From Spiroplasma_E sp902809815 (GTDB taxonomy: Bacteria; Bacillota_I; Bacilli_A; Mycoplasmatales; VBWQ01): 64,000 nt of DNA. The notes beneath the pieces were generated by a model that was not told the DNA's origin, did not search any database, and saw nothing but the letters and a program-made list of their open reading frames with translations. Both the position numbers and the translations under genes were made by a program. The stretch is from contig NZ_OZ034992.1 in NCBI RefSeq assembly GCF_964030925.1, forward strand, positions 1,488,001 through 1,552,000, in the 5' to 3' direction. Each line of letters starts with the position of its first letter. Within the stretch, counting starts at the first letter, position 1. Shown one piece after another: positions 1 to 11,698 of the stretch.

Positions 1-2512
1 TAATTTCATTATTAAGTTTTATTTTTAATAATTTGTAATCTTTTTTTAGTTTTTTAGAAGCAATTTTATATTCTTTTTTTAATGTTTTTATTTTTAAAAC
101 GTTATTCTTTGCAGATTTTTTTAAATATTTTTTACGACTTTCAATTAAATTTCTAACTGCTGCAACATATTGTAAATTATGTTCTTTCATTGTTATTATT
201 GAATTATCAGTAGTTAAATTAAAATAGTGACAATAGTTATTTGCATAGGTTTCACTCCATGAAATTCTACTTTTAGATTTAAATTTATAACATTGTTTTA
301 TTCATTTTTTAAAACTTGTTCTAAATATAATAACATTTGTATATTTAAATAATGCTTTTAATTCTTCAAATGACATACTAACTGTGTTTTTGTCTAAAAC
401 TCGACCATTAATAACATACCAAGGTGATTGATATCTTTTAATAAGTTTATTAAATTTATAAATAAAACGTGGATCCAAACCATTTTTAATTTTATTTCTC
501 AACATATTAATAATCAATTCTAAAATTACAGTTGTAAATATCATACCAAATAATAGTGCACCAAATTCATGATAATAAGAACTTGTTCAATATCCACTTA
601 AAACAAAACCAAAGTTACCAGCACCAACAACTCCTAAAATTGCTGCCTCAGTAATATTAATACTAAAACGATAAATTCCTCATGAAACAATATTTGCTGA
701 AACTTGTGGTAATATTCCATAACGGAAACGTTGTAAATAATTTGCACCAGATGCTGTTAATGTTTCTAATATTGTAGTGTCAATATCATTAAATGACTCT
801 CGAATATATTTAGAAAGCATTCCCGTTGTTGCAATAGCTAAGGCAAGAGCACCTGTAAAGGGACCAAGCCCCACTAGAGAAATCAAAATAATAGCATAAA
901 TATATGAAGGAATTGGACGAATGATTGTAGCAATTATTCAGAAAAAATTAGCAATGTATTTATTTGTAACTTTATTTGAACTTAACATTCCTAAAATAAA
1001 AGCACAAATAAATCCTAAAAAGGTACCAACAATAGCAATAATTATAGTTTCAAAAATCAAATATACAACAGAAAAAGGAATAGAATTACCATTTCAACCA
1101 GTAGTTGTAAATAAAGAACTTCAAGAAATATTGAACATATCTTTAATATGTTGTCATGTATCGCTAATTTGAGCATTATTTGCTAAAACAAAATCAATTT
1201 GTGAAAAACTGTAAATAAAAAATCCTAAAATAATTATTACAAAAATAATTCTTTTAATATAAGATAATGGTTTTCTTTTATAAACCTCATTCACTGTTAA
1301 ATTATTTTTAAATTGTTGATGATATTCATTAGCAAGATTTTGTTTTTCCTTTAAAGTTGTCAATTTAGTATTAGTAACCATAACTTGATAATGAATTTTG
1401 CTTACTTTATCTAATCTAATTTTTTGTAATAATTGTTGATCAAAAATATATGTATCTTGATTATTTAATTTTGCATTTTTAAAAGCTAATTTATCATTTT
1501 TAATATTATTTTTTAACTCTTTAATTTTTGTTTTTAATATTACTTTTTTTTGTGTTTTTAACTTTTTCAATTGTTTAATAATATCATTTCTTTCAGAAAT
1601 ATTATTAGTATTTTGTAATTTTAATTTTAATTCTCGATTTTGTTGTTTTCAATCAGATAAAATAATTTGTGTTTTTCAATAAAAAAAATTAGGTAATTTA
1701 TTTAATAAAATAGTTTTTTTAGTAAATTTCTGTAATTGTTTTTTATCAAGAATTTTATCATTATCATTCATAATTCATTTTTTAGTAATAAAGGATGCTA
1801 ATTCAATTATAACAATTGTTATAATTAATAAAAATAATAATCATCCAACTTGTGGTCATTGTTTACTATCAATTTTATTTTTAATCATAGAACCAATACC
1901 AACTTTTGCTACTAATCCAATAATAGCGCTATAACGAATATTAACTTCTAATGCATATCATCATGTTGAAACAATGTGTTTCATTACTTGTGGAAAAGCG
2001 GCCGCTTGAAAACAAGTAAATTTATTAGCACCAGTTGCTGATAATACTTCATAGGGTCCCATATCAATTTGTTCAATACGATCATAAATCATTTTTGCTG
2101 TCATACCAAAAGTAAAAATAATAATTGCAACTGTTACTGTTAACATATTGGGTCCAAAGATACCTACAAATAACAATGAAAAAACAAACGCAGGAATTGT
2201 TCTAAAAATTGCTAAAATAGTTTTTAATATACCATTAATTATCTTATTATGAAAAATATTTTTTGAAGCAAAAATAGCTACTGGTAAAGCAATTGTTGTT
2301 CCAATAATAGTACCAGCAAAGGTCATAATAAAAGTTTGTCAAATACTTGCAAATGATAAGTACATAAAACTATGAGGTTCAATATCAGGAAAAGGAACAG
2401 AATTAAATTCACTAAAATTTCAATTTATAAGTTGTTTAATTCTATCTCCTAAAGTACTAAAACCACTAAAAAACTCATTTCAATCTGGATTAATAAAGTT
2501 AAAACCAATAAT

Positions 2513-3642
2513 GCCACTTAGCCCTTTTTACTAGACCATTAATTTAAAAAACCTGAATGTATTCTAAAAACAATTGTGTTATATAATTAACACTAATTTT
2601 AACCTGAAAGGATTTTTATTAATGGATAAAATTAAACAAATAGCATTAGTAATTAACAAATTAAATATCAAAGAAAAAATTAAAATTATTGATGATTGTA
2701 AAAATCAATATTCAATTAGAAACCTATGTCAATATCTTCAATTAAACAGATCAACATATTACTTTTTAAAAAATAAACAAAAACCTATTAAAAAAGAAGA
2801 AAATCATATTATTAAATGCAATCATAAATATCAAAAAATATGCCAACTTTTAATCGAATTTCATTCTACAAGAAAAGGCAGAATTTATGGATATTTAAGA
2901 ATTTTTTCAGCTTTTAAAGAGTGATTAAAACAAGAAAAAAATATCATTTTAAATATAGAATTATCAATAAAACAAATGCGAAAAATTATGAAAGAACACA
3001 ATATTCAAGGATTAAAACAAACTAAAAATAACTATCCTAAAAACAAAAAAAATCCAAATAAGTGAATACCTACAATGGATAAAGTAAACAAAGATTATAA
3101 AAGTACAACCTCTTCAAATCAAATTTGATCAATGGACACTAAACAAATAAATACTAAAGAAGGATGATTATATCTTTTTGTAATTATTGATTTTTATTCA
3201 AATAATGTTGTTAGTTATAATATTGCTCCTAATAAATCATATCAGGATTTAATTCTTCCTGCTCTTGAAAAAATCAACAAACAATTTTCTTGAAATCAAG
3301 TAAAAAATGTTATTTTACATTCAGATAACGCCAACGAATTTTATTGTCAGGATATCACAAAATGAGCAGAGGATAAACAAATAATTTTAAGCAAAAAACA
3401 ACCTTATGATATTGGTGGTAATGTATTATCTGAAAACTGATTTTCTCATTTATCTCAAGAATGACTACCTAAAGGATCAAATCAATATTTATCCATCAAT
3501 GAAGCTATAAATGATGTAAATCAATATGTTATGTTTTATAATTATGAAAGAATACATTCTAAATTTCTAAAACCACCAATTTTACAAATTAAAATTTAGA
3601 ATTTTATATCAAAAATGGTCCAGTAATTAAGGGCCAACCACC
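2513..3642 (+). mobile_element. IS3-family insertion sequence, copy 1 (inside phnE)
   Basis: The element is 1130 bp and carries one transposase gene. Its inner ends are imperfect inverted repeats (TAGCCCTTTTTACTAGACCA against the complement of TGGTCCAGTAATTAAGGGCCA). The left end has one GCCACTT unit outside the repeat and the right end has AACCACC. The flanks carry a 3-bp repeat, AAT at 2510-2512 and 3643-3645, consistent with a target duplication. Near-identical copies lie at 39139 and 56533. Confidence 0.9.
2622..3599 (+). CDS. IS3-family transposase
   Basis: Single 325-residue reading frame (TGA=Trp) starting at the ATG after a GAAAGGA ribosome-binding site. The N-terminus matches an OrfB-type helix-turn-helix (RNLCQYLQLNRSTYY), followed by an rve-type DDE core: D172 (WSMDTKQI), D235 (HSDN) and E271 (LSENW), giving the D-x35-E spacing of the IS3/IS150 group. 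No separate orfA is visible, so either the element makes OrfB alone or the N-terminal HTH replaces it. It cuts and joins its own IS ends. Confidence 0.9.
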
Positions 3643-3757
3643 AATTACTAATGTAATAACAACTATTAAAAATGACCAAAAGAAAATCTTTTTTGGAGGA
3701 CTAGAATGATGATTATTAATAACAAATGGTTTTTTTGAAGTAAGCCCACTTAATTTT

Positions 3758-4549
3758 CTAATCATTTTTAATATCTACTTTCTCATATTTATTCCCATAA
3801 ATATTTTTTAAAATTGTTGGTGTAACATCTTTTGAAGAACCATCATATACAATTTGACCATCTTTAATGCCAATAATTCTAGTTGCATACTTTAACGCCA
3901 ACTCTACATGGTGAATATTAATAATAACTGTTAAATTATTATTAATGTTAATTTTTTTAAAATCCAACATAACTTGATTTGCTAAAATTGGATCAAGAGC
4001 TGAAACAGGTTCATCTGCAATAATTAAATCAGGTTGTTGTGTCAAAGTTCTAGCTAACGCTACACGTTGTTGTTGACCACCAGAAAGATTACCACAACGA
4101 ACATATGCCTTATCTAAAATATCTAATTGTTCTAAAGCACTTAAGGCAATCATTTTATCTTTTTTAGAAAAAAAACCAAAGAATCGATAAAAAAATGGTA
4201 ATTTTGCAACTCTAGCATTTAAAGTATTTTTTAATACACTTTGTGTACCAATATTATTATAACTTTGAAAAATCAAACCAATTCTCATTCTTAATCTTCT
4301 TAATTTACGACCTATTAATTTATTTACAACAAATTTTTTAGTTTCTTTATTATTATCTAATAATTCAATCGTAATTTTTCCTGAAGAAATAGTATTCATT
4401 TTATTTATTGTTCTTAATAATGTGGTTTTACCAGCACCAGAAAGACCAATAACACCTACAAATTCACCAGGGTAAATTTGTAAATTAACATCCTTTAAAG
4501 CATGAACACCATTAGGTCAAACTTTATTGACATTTTCAAATTTAATCAT
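3758..4549 (-). CDS. phnC: Phosphonate-type ABC transporter ATP-binding protein
   Basis: 263 residues. The ATP-binding subunit powers import through the PhnE permease at the membrane. Walker A is GLSGAGKTT (residues 35-43), the ABC signature LSGGQQQR starts near residue 155, and Walker B ends in LIIADEP (about 175-181). The Q-loop is FQSYNN and a switch histidine sits in INIHHVELAL. The start ATG at 4549 lies after an AAGGAG-like site. The stop overlaps phnE by 8 bases (ATGATTAG), implying translational coupling. A hairpin separates it from phnD. The mycoplasma p29 protein of the p37 operon is the closest type known to me. Confidence 0.93.
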
Positions 4550-4588
4550 TTATTTATAAACTCCTTATTTTTATATATGTAATAAAAA

Positions 4589-4616
4589 GAAATAAAGTAC
4601 TAATCTACTTTATTTC
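4589..4616 (-). terminator. Hairpin between phnD and phnC
   Basis: GAAATAAAGTA and TACTTTATTTC form an 11-bp perfect stem with a 6-base loop, followed on the minus strand by CTTTTTATT. It sits in the phnD-phnC gap, so it may act as a partial terminator that leaves more phnD (binding protein) than phnC/E message, a common arrangement in ABC operons. That role is inference. Confidence 0.75.
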
Positions 4617-4628
4617 AAAATTTATCAT

Positions 4629-5846
4629 TTATTGACTAGCTTTTATCAAATCAATAGCATCTTTTATTTCGTTAGTTGCTTGATTATACTTATCATTTTG
4701 CTCAGTTTCTCAAGTTACTGCTTGCTCTGGAGTTGCATCTTTACTTGGAGTAATATAGTCAGTATGTGAATAAACATCAAAAATTTCAGCATTTTTTGGA
4801 TCATTAATTAACTCTTTAAATGCTTCACGAATTGCAGCAAGTAATTTTTGATCTTTAATTGCTTTTTTAGAATAACTAATTCCATCATTAGGAACACCAC
4901 TTGTTAAACCAATCATTGTTGTATTTTCATAATCTTTTTTTACTTGTTCTGCATCAGCGCGAATATCAGTATAACCAAAAGTAATATCAGAAGCACCATT
5001 AGCAACATTTTGTGCTGCTGCAGTAAAAGATTCAACGCGAGATTGATTTTTTAAAATATCAGCAATTTCTGTTTTTTCAACACCATTATCTAACATTCAT
5101 TGTACAGGATAAATAACACCTGCTCCTGATGTATTAGATGTTAATAATTGAATTTTGTCTTTTCCTTCGGCTTTAGCATCTTTTATTAACTGTTGAATTT
5201 TTGTTTTATAAGTAGTTGCATCATCAAATAAATGGTCAATATCAACTTTACTTTTTTCTCTAACTAAAAAATTGTTATTAACAATAATTTCAGCACGGTA
5301 AAATGAGGTTGATTTATGCTCATCAGTTTGATGATAAAGTTCTTTATAAGCATCCTCATGACTTTTTATACCCTTAGCAGCAATCTCATTATAATTTTTA
5401 ACAATTGACATTTGTTCATTAGTGTCAATAATTCTTTTCTCACTTGTTTTATTATTAGTTTCTGGTCTCATTGCATTTCTTTGTGCAATTACTAATGGCG
5501 CTGCATCAGCATAGTTTCCAGGATTAATTGCTCTACCACGATAATCAATGTAAGTACCCATTGGTAAAAATGCTAATGCTGTTTTGCCATCCTGTAAAGC
5601 TTGTCCAGCTGCTTGATAATCAGTTGTTGTTGTAATCTTAACACTTCGATTAAATTCTGGGTCTAATTCTTTAATTTTATTTTTCAATAAACCTTCTAAT
5701 GGTTTTACAATATTCATTACTTTAATTGCATCTTTTGAAGGTACAAAAGCAATTTTTAATGAATCATCTGGTGAACACGCGATTAATGGCAAAGCAGCAC
5801 TACTTGTTAAAGCAAATGTTGCAATGGTAGAAATCAGTTTTTTCAT
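4629..5846 (-). CDS. phnD: Phosphonate/p37-type substrate-binding lipoprotein
   Basis: 405 residues. A lipoprotein signal peptide ends in the lipobox LIAC (Cys24), so the mature protein is anchored on the outer face of the membrane, where it binds substrate and hands it to PhnE. The body matches the PhnD/p37 periplasmic-binding family: LKIAFVPSKDA, LKNKIKELDPEF, GKTALAFLPMGTY and the later SNTSGAGVIYPVQW...NGA(S)DITFGY segment. The ATG at 5846 follows an AAGGAGG ribosome-binding site. It is the first gene of the operon phnD-phnC-phnE. The real ligand in Mollicutes is uncertain (p37 homologues have been reported to bind thiamine pyrophosphate). Confidence 0.9.
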
Positions 5847-6022
5847 GAAAAATAATTTCCTCCTTGAAATTAAAATAAAATACTACTTTTTTTCACAAAA
5901 TAGAATTACACGAACATTATAGCATAGAACTTTTAAATAATTTTAAAAACTTTTTTCCTTATCTTATAACTAAAAAGAAAAAATACTATTTTTGAAAAAT
6001 TATAATATTATTGTAATACTTT
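5847..6022 (-). promoter_or_regulatory. Upstream region of the phn operon
   Basis: This 176-base gap precedes phnD and holds its AAGGAGG ribosome-binding site. It is very AT-rich with several TATAAT-like boxes on the minus strand (around 5925 and 6000), so a promoter must lie here, but no single -35/-10 pair stands out. Confidence 0.35.
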
Positions 6023-6555
6023 TTAAATAATGATAAGAGGCATTAATTTACTATTTATTGTATCTTGTTGACAGCTATCACTTACATTTATCTTCTTAAC
6101 ATTTAATCATTCTTGAGTATCTAAAGCATCATAAAATTCTTCCTCTTCATCAATCTGTTGTTCTATAAGAGTATTTTCAACATAATATCTTCTTCTTGAA
6201 CTTTCAGCAATAATAGTTTCTGCTTCAGCAATACGCTGATTTGCTTTTAACATCTCTTTTCTATTTTTTGCTTGTAACTCATTTAATTGTTCTAATAATG
6301 GTCGAGTTTCATTATTATTTTTTTCATTTATTAAATGGTTTAAACATCCTAGACTAATAATTTTAAAAATATGATTTTTAAAATTTATTTTTTTATTCTT
6401 TTAATATAAAAAAATTCTGTTTTTTCTTCTTCGTTGATGGTTTCTGTTGAATTTTTTAAAAGTTTTATTTCAATTGTAGAATCTTTATTATCTTTTCTAT
6501 TTTGTTCTAAACATTGCTTAGTTTTTCTAAATACTAATTGACATTCTCTATCCAT
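6023..6555 (-). pseudogene. Small charged coiled-coil-like protein, frameshifted at a poly-A run
   Basis: From ATG 6555 (SD AAGGAG) the frame encodes 56 residues (MDRECQLVFRKTKQ...) and stops at 6385. The next frame continues with no start codon of its own for about 120 residues (INEKNNNETRPLLEQL...QEWLNVKK) to the stop at 6023. The junction is a run of seven A residues (6388-6394 on the complement). One extra A would fuse the two into about 177 residues. The product would be hydrophilic and helix-rich with no signal or membrane segment. I do not recognise the family. It could be a pseudogene, or a gene expressed by slippage at the homopolymer. Confidence 0.55.
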
Positions 6556-6756
6556 AATTATTCTCCTTTTTAAAAAATAAAACTCATTTACTTTGTATAA
6601 AAGTAGTGAGTTAAAAACTTATCTAAGTTTAAATTAATTATAATTAATAATTTAATTACTATTAAAATAGTGCTAAAATCATACTTATCTTTACAATTAA
6701 TGTAAAAAAATTATTAATAATTACATTAAATCTTGTAATTTTGTTATATTAAATTA

Positions 6757-6794
6757 AAAAATAAGAAGTATTTGAAATAATACTTCTTATTTTT
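6757..6794 (-). terminator. Bidirectional terminator
   Basis: A 16-bp perfect stem, AAAAATAAGAAGTATT with AATACTTCTTATTTTT, and a 6-base loop (TGAAAT), T-rich on both sides. It lies downstream of the surface-protein operon that ends at 6946 on the minus strand. The remaining gap bases (6556-6756 and 6795-6945) contain no coding signal that I can see. Confidence 0.85.
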
Positions 6795-6945
6795 AACTAA
6801 ATACTTATTTTATATATTTGAGAAATTAGGATTAGTTCTGTTTGTTGATCGTTGCTAAAATATTAAACGTTAATATTCTTCGTAAATTAAATATATTTTC
6901 ACATATTTATTAATTAAAATTTATACTAATATCAAATTTTAATTA

Positions 6946-8295
6946 TTAACTCATTGTATTAGTCAGTGTTACATTATTTAAAGAAATATCATAACCAGGG
7001 CCAACACTATAGTGAATACAAATAGCCGCTATACAATCAAGTCTACAATAAATATAATTATCATCATGTCATAAATATAATGCTGTGTTTGTTCAACCGT
7101 CATCAGAAAAAACACCTGCTTGTGCATAAATTTTATAATAATCAGAAGAATTAAATGAATTTACTACATCATCAATACTATTTAATGAAACAGCTTTATC
7201 TTTAATATCACCTATATTAGCATTTAAATTATTATTTGTATCTCAGTTGCCTGTAATACCATTTTTAGCTTTTAAATAAGAATTTGAATCAAATGATAAT
7301 TTAGAATATACTGATTTAAATTGTTCTCAACTATTAGTATACTGTTTTCAGTTTATTAATTTTATTGGATCACTTCAACACGCATCATAACCTCATCAAT
7401 CATCACCAAAATTATTACTATCATGTCAATTAACATTACTTTCAATATTATCATTATTTCAATTATTATAATATACTTCAACTAACTTATCATTATTAAA
7501 AATATAATCTAATGAATAATTTTTATATAAATTACTTGTACCATCACACATTGGAGTTTGATTAATAAAATTATAAAAAACATTATTAGTGATAATTAAA
7601 TTAATAATATTATTTACTATTCCATATGTTTTTTTTAAACTACTATGTTCCATAAAATAACTTGCTAATGAATCAGCAATTTTTTCATCAATTCCTCCTG
7701 TTTGTCGCACTGCTTTAGCAATATAATATAATCCCAATGTTTCACTTAAATTATCACTATGTTCAACTTTGTGACCACCGGCTTGTTGTGAAATATCAAT
7801 ATGATTTTCAATTCCACCTTCTTGAAAAAAAATTCACTTATTACTATTAAAACCAGTAAAATAATTTGTTGAATAAAAATTATCATTATTATTGATTGTT
7901 ACTTGACAATTAGTTATCATTTCTTGTTTAGTATTATTAACATCAACTTTATCTTTTTCTGGTATTATAATATCTTTTTTATAAACTAATTCACCTTTAT
8001 CATCAACAGTAAATAATGTTCGTGCTAATGTCTTACCATCACTTAATAAATAATCAGCATGACTAGTATCATAACTATAATACTTATGATCTATTGTTGA
8101 TTGATTAGTAATTCAATCATCATCACTTAAGTAACCATATTGATTATTAAATAATGAAGTTGAAATATTATTTATTGATGATTTGTTTGTTAATCTACTG
8201 CTAATAACAGTATTATCATTAATACTATTAATAATAGTATTACTTGTTAAAGTTAATGTTGTTAATGTACTTAAAGTTATTAATAATTGTTTCAT
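6946..8295 (-). CDS. Secreted surface-type protein, short (type B) paralogue
   Basis: 449 residues, unknown function. The N-terminus MKQLLITLSTLTTLTLTSN is a signal peptide or N-terminal anchor without a lipobox. The mature part is rich in Asn, Asp and Ser and contains blocks shared with the genes at 8316 and 11699: LFNNQYGYL, YYSYDTSHADYLLSDGKT, ARTLF, DKVDVNNTKQEMI, HIDISQQ, LGLYYIAKA. The C-terminal third is Trp-rich (KLINWKQYTNSWEQF, YLWHDDN). It starts 20 bases after the stop of the preceding paralogue with an AAAGAGA site, so it is the last gene of a four-gene operon. An adhesin or host-interaction role is plausible for an exported repeated family, but nothing in the sequence proves it. 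Confidence 0.75.
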
Positions 8296-8315
8296 TTTAT
8301 ATTCTCTTTTCTTTA

Positions 8316-10451
8316 TTAACTCATTAATTGGTAATTAAAATTAAAATCAGGGAATGTTAAAGTAGCGCGTTCACTAACAGTTTCACCTTTAAATCTGTCT
8401 GATAAATCAAAAATATAAAGTGTATTATCTTTGGTTGGTTGTATTTCATCATTAGTAAATATTAATTTTACATTATTTAAAGCTCAATCTGAACTTACTG
8501 AAACATCAGTTTCTAAAAAAATACTTTTTGTTTTAGTAATTAAATCTCAAAAATTAGTTACCTTATCGCTAGTAATATCTTTACTAATATCAGCTGTCAT
8601 ACTACCTTTATTTTTACCATCTAATATATAATTAATAATAAAGTTTCCACCAAAACTATCAGCAATTGGATAATAAGAATTATTAACAATTGTATTTAAT
8701 AAACTATCTTTATTAGAAATTCATTTATCTAATAATTTGTTTTGTTCATAAAAATGTTGACCTTCCTGTAAAACGTTTGTATCTTTACCATCTTTTAACC
8801 AAATACCATCTAAATCAAAAGGTGTTCTTGAAAAATTACCAGCAATACTTTTTTTATTATGACCATGAATAGTAACGTTAATATTCTCTAAACTATTTTT
8901 TAATTTATAAGTAGAACCGTTATCTTTAATGCTAATTGTAAAATCTTTACCTAATTTATTATTAAAAATATTATCACCCACCGCTAAAGTAGTTGTTACA
9001 TCATAATCTGTTTCATCAATAATAAGTTCAGTATCATGAGTTTTAAAATAATTTTGAACAATAACTTTAATAGTAGTACTAATATTAGTATTAATTAAAT
9101 CTAAAGTAGTTTGTGTTAATTTAGTGTCAACATTTTTATTATAAATAGTATTATCAACATCAACATTTAATCATTTAGATTTATCATTTTGATGATAGTA
9201 AGCATTTTCAATAATATTTTTTAAATCTGTTTCATTACTTAAATCAACGCACTTATTAATTACACTAACTTGTCCTTGATAAGTACCTGCAAAATTTAAT
9301 TGATTAGCATTTTTTCAAGAACTAGTTATTTTGTAATCAATATTTACTGCGTTAGTAAAATCTTGATTTTCTTTATTATCTTTAATAAAAATATTGTAAT
9401 ATTTATCATTAATGTCTTCTGAATTAATTTTTAATTGTTGACTTAATTTTTGTTTAAATTCTGTTTGAATTTTACTAACTAAATTAGCTTTTATATCAGT
9501 AATTGGAGTTGCTTCTGGTGTTTTTACTGATATTACTTGTTGTGGAATTATTAATGACAAAGTTGAAAGATCAAAAGCTTTATCATAATAACTGTAATAA
9601 ATTTGAATGATATTGTTAAACTCATCAAAAATGTAATTAATTGTATACTTACTATTATCATTAGTTAAAAACGGAACATTAGTCATATAATCATAAGCAT
9701 TATCATTTGTAATCAATAAATGAATAATCTTGTCAATTAAAACATCACTTAAACTACCGTTTAGACTACTTTGAGTAATAAAATAGTGTGCTAAAATATC
9801 AGCATCTTGTTCTTTAAAAGAACCATCTGATTCTCTTACTGCCTTAGCAATATAATATAGCCCTAAACCTTCACTTAAACTATTATTATTTTCAACATTA
9901 TTAGCATTTTCTTGTTGTGAAATATCAATATGAGTTTCCACTTCACTTTGTTGAACATATTTTCAATTAATACCGTCACCAGCAAAATAATTAATAGCAT
10001 ATTGGCTACCACTATAACTGTTAGTTGGATTATTAATAGTAGCAACTTTACGATGAAATATCATTTCTTGTTTAGTATTATTAACGTCAACTTTATCTTT
10101 GTCTGGTATCATAGCATCTTTTTTGTAAATTAATTCACCTTTATTATCAATAATAAATAATGTTCGTGCTAATGTATTACCATCACTTAATAAATAATCA
10201 GCATGATTAGTATCATAACTATAATATTTATTGTCTATTATTGATTGATTAGTAATTCAATCATTATTATTTAAATAACCATATTGATTATTAAATAATG
10301 ATTTATTTTGATTTATTGGAATGACAGGTAGTATTTTCTTTTTACTAGAAATATTGTTTTTTTGAACTACTATCATCATACTATTAAACATTGTATTACT
10401 TGCTATTGTTAATGTTGTTACTGTACTTAGAGTTAATAAAAACTGTTTCAT
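8316..10451 (-). CDS. Secreted surface-type protein, apparent chimera of type B N-terminus and type A C-terminus
   Basis: 711 residues, unknown function. Residues 1 to about 290 match the type B paralogues (signal MKQFLLTLSTVTTLTIASN, LFNNQYGYL, DKVDVNNTKQEMI, HIDISQQ, LGLYYIAKAV). From about 300 to the end it matches the C-terminal 410 residues of the type A protein at 13017 (KEGQHFYEQ-like EGQHFYEQ, NFWDLITKTKSIFLETDV, ATLTFPDFNFNYQL). The junction falls around TPEATPITDIK. The IS5-like copy at 10457 lies 5 bases upstream of the ATG. Its removal would put AGAAGGT about 8 bases before the start, so the IS has separated the Shine-Dalgarno from the gene. Expression is therefore doubtful unless the IS end supplies signals. 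Confidence 0.75.
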
Positions 10452-10456
10452 TTACA

Positions 10457-11614
10457 AGACATATTCCGTAATTATTTTTTTGAAAAATCAAGTAATAATT
10501 TTAAAATTTATTTTATAATTTTGTTATTAACAATAAATTTAGAAAAGTGTTGATAAAAATGATTTTTGAAAATTTAAAAAAATTAAAAAATGAAGAATTT
10601 TACAGATATTTTGGTATAAAACGTTTTCATTTTAATGAAATGTTAGAAAAATTAATTGAAATAGAAAAATTAGAAAAAAATAAAGGTCGAAAAAATAAAC
10701 TTTCAGTAGAAGAAAGATTAATGATGACTTTATTATACTGAAAAGAATATTATACTTTTTTTCAAATGAGTATTAAATCTAAAATGAGCCCATCAAGTTG
10801 TTTTCGAAATATTACTTGAGTAGAAAATAAACTTAGTAACCACAAAGATTACCAATTTTTAAAAGAAAGATATAAATTAAAAATTGATAAAAAACAAGAA
10901 AATTCAAATGAATTTCAATTTTATTTAATTGATTCAACTGAGATTGAAATTGAAAGACCAACTAAAAAAAACTACAGTTAGAATATTTTTCTGGTAAAAG
11001 TTGAATGTATTCTATAAAATTTCAAATTGTATATGATTTTTTTAATAAAAAAATTGTTGATATTTTTGCTGATAATGGTAAAGTGCATGATTTTCAAATA
11101 TTAAAAAATTCAAATCTTGAATTTTCAGAAAAAACAATAATTATTGGTGATTTAGGATATCAAGGTATACAAAATATTTATAAAAATACAATAATACCAA
11201 TTAAAAGAACTAAAAATAAAAAATTAACTAAACAAGAAAGAAAATACAATAAGATTGTATCTAAAATTAGAATTAAAGTTGAACATGTCTTTGCTTGATT
11301 GAAAAGATTCAAAATTTTAGTAAATAAATGTAGAAAATCTAAATTTAGACTTATGTACTTAAGATTTAACTTACTTTGTGAAATTTTTAATAAAATAAAA
11401 CCATTAAAATAAAAAAAATATTAAAAATATTTTTTTAAAATTTAAATTTTTATCGAGTTAATATAAAAATATTATTAACAATTTTTTGTTTAAAATGTAA
11501 ACTCATTTTTTAAACTATTTTTTCAAAAAATATTTATTTCTATATTCAATAACACTAAATAGTTTTAAAACAATTTTATTGACAATTAATTAAATTTAAT
11601 TACGGAATATGTCT
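10457..11614 (+). mobile_element. IS5-family insertion sequence, copy A
   Basis: 1158 bp with terminal inverted repeats AGACATATTCCGTAATTA and the complement of TAATTACGGAATATGTCT. A 3-bp target repeat, ACA, flanks it (10454-10456 and 11615-11617). It carries two overlapping frames that together encode a DDE transposase. It sits between the ribosome-binding site and start codon of the minus-strand gene ending at 10451. Confidence 0.92.
10559..11412 (+). CDS. IS5-family transposase made by -1 frameshift (copy A)
   Basis: Frame 0 runs from ATG 10559 to TAG 10981 (MIFENLKKLKNEEF... IDSTEIEIERPTKKN). The -1 frame continues from the eight-A run (10964-10971) to 11412 (QLEYFSGKSWMYSIKFQIVYD... GDLGYQGI... 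VEHVFAWLKRF... IKPLK). The joined protein of about 284 residues has D in IDSTEIE, D in GDLGYQG and E in KVEHVFAW, the IS5-type DDE triad. A AAA AAC within the A-run is a classical -1 slippery heptamer. Transcriptional addition of one A would have the same effect. Confidence 0.85.
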
Positions 11615-11698
11615 ACAATACCTTCTTTTACTTTTTACCATTTTTAAAATCATAATTAAATTTAATAATAAATAATTAATTTGAAAAAACATATTTAT

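Larger units (their letters stand above)
1..3765 (-). pseudogene. phnE: Phosphonate-type ABC transporter permease with two permease domains, split by an IS; 3' end outside window
   Basis: This is the membrane permease of the transporter whose ATPase and binding protein lie just upstream. It starts at ATG 3765, overlapping the phnC stop by 8 bases, and runs off the left edge. The IS3-like element at 2513-3642 interrupts it. Removing the element and one AAT copy rejoins the frame. Two BPD_transp_1 domains are visible, each with an EAA-type loop (ATGANKFTCFQ near 2030; ASGANYLQRF near 740), separated by a lysine-rich, coiled-coil-like stretch of about 200 residues (about 1780-1290). A similar lysine-rich tail follows the second domain. 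The mycoplasma p37-p29-p69 system has the same gene order and a large permease. The substrate is unproven: phosphonate, or thiamine phosphates as proposed for p37. The IS should abolish the full product. Confidence 0.85.
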
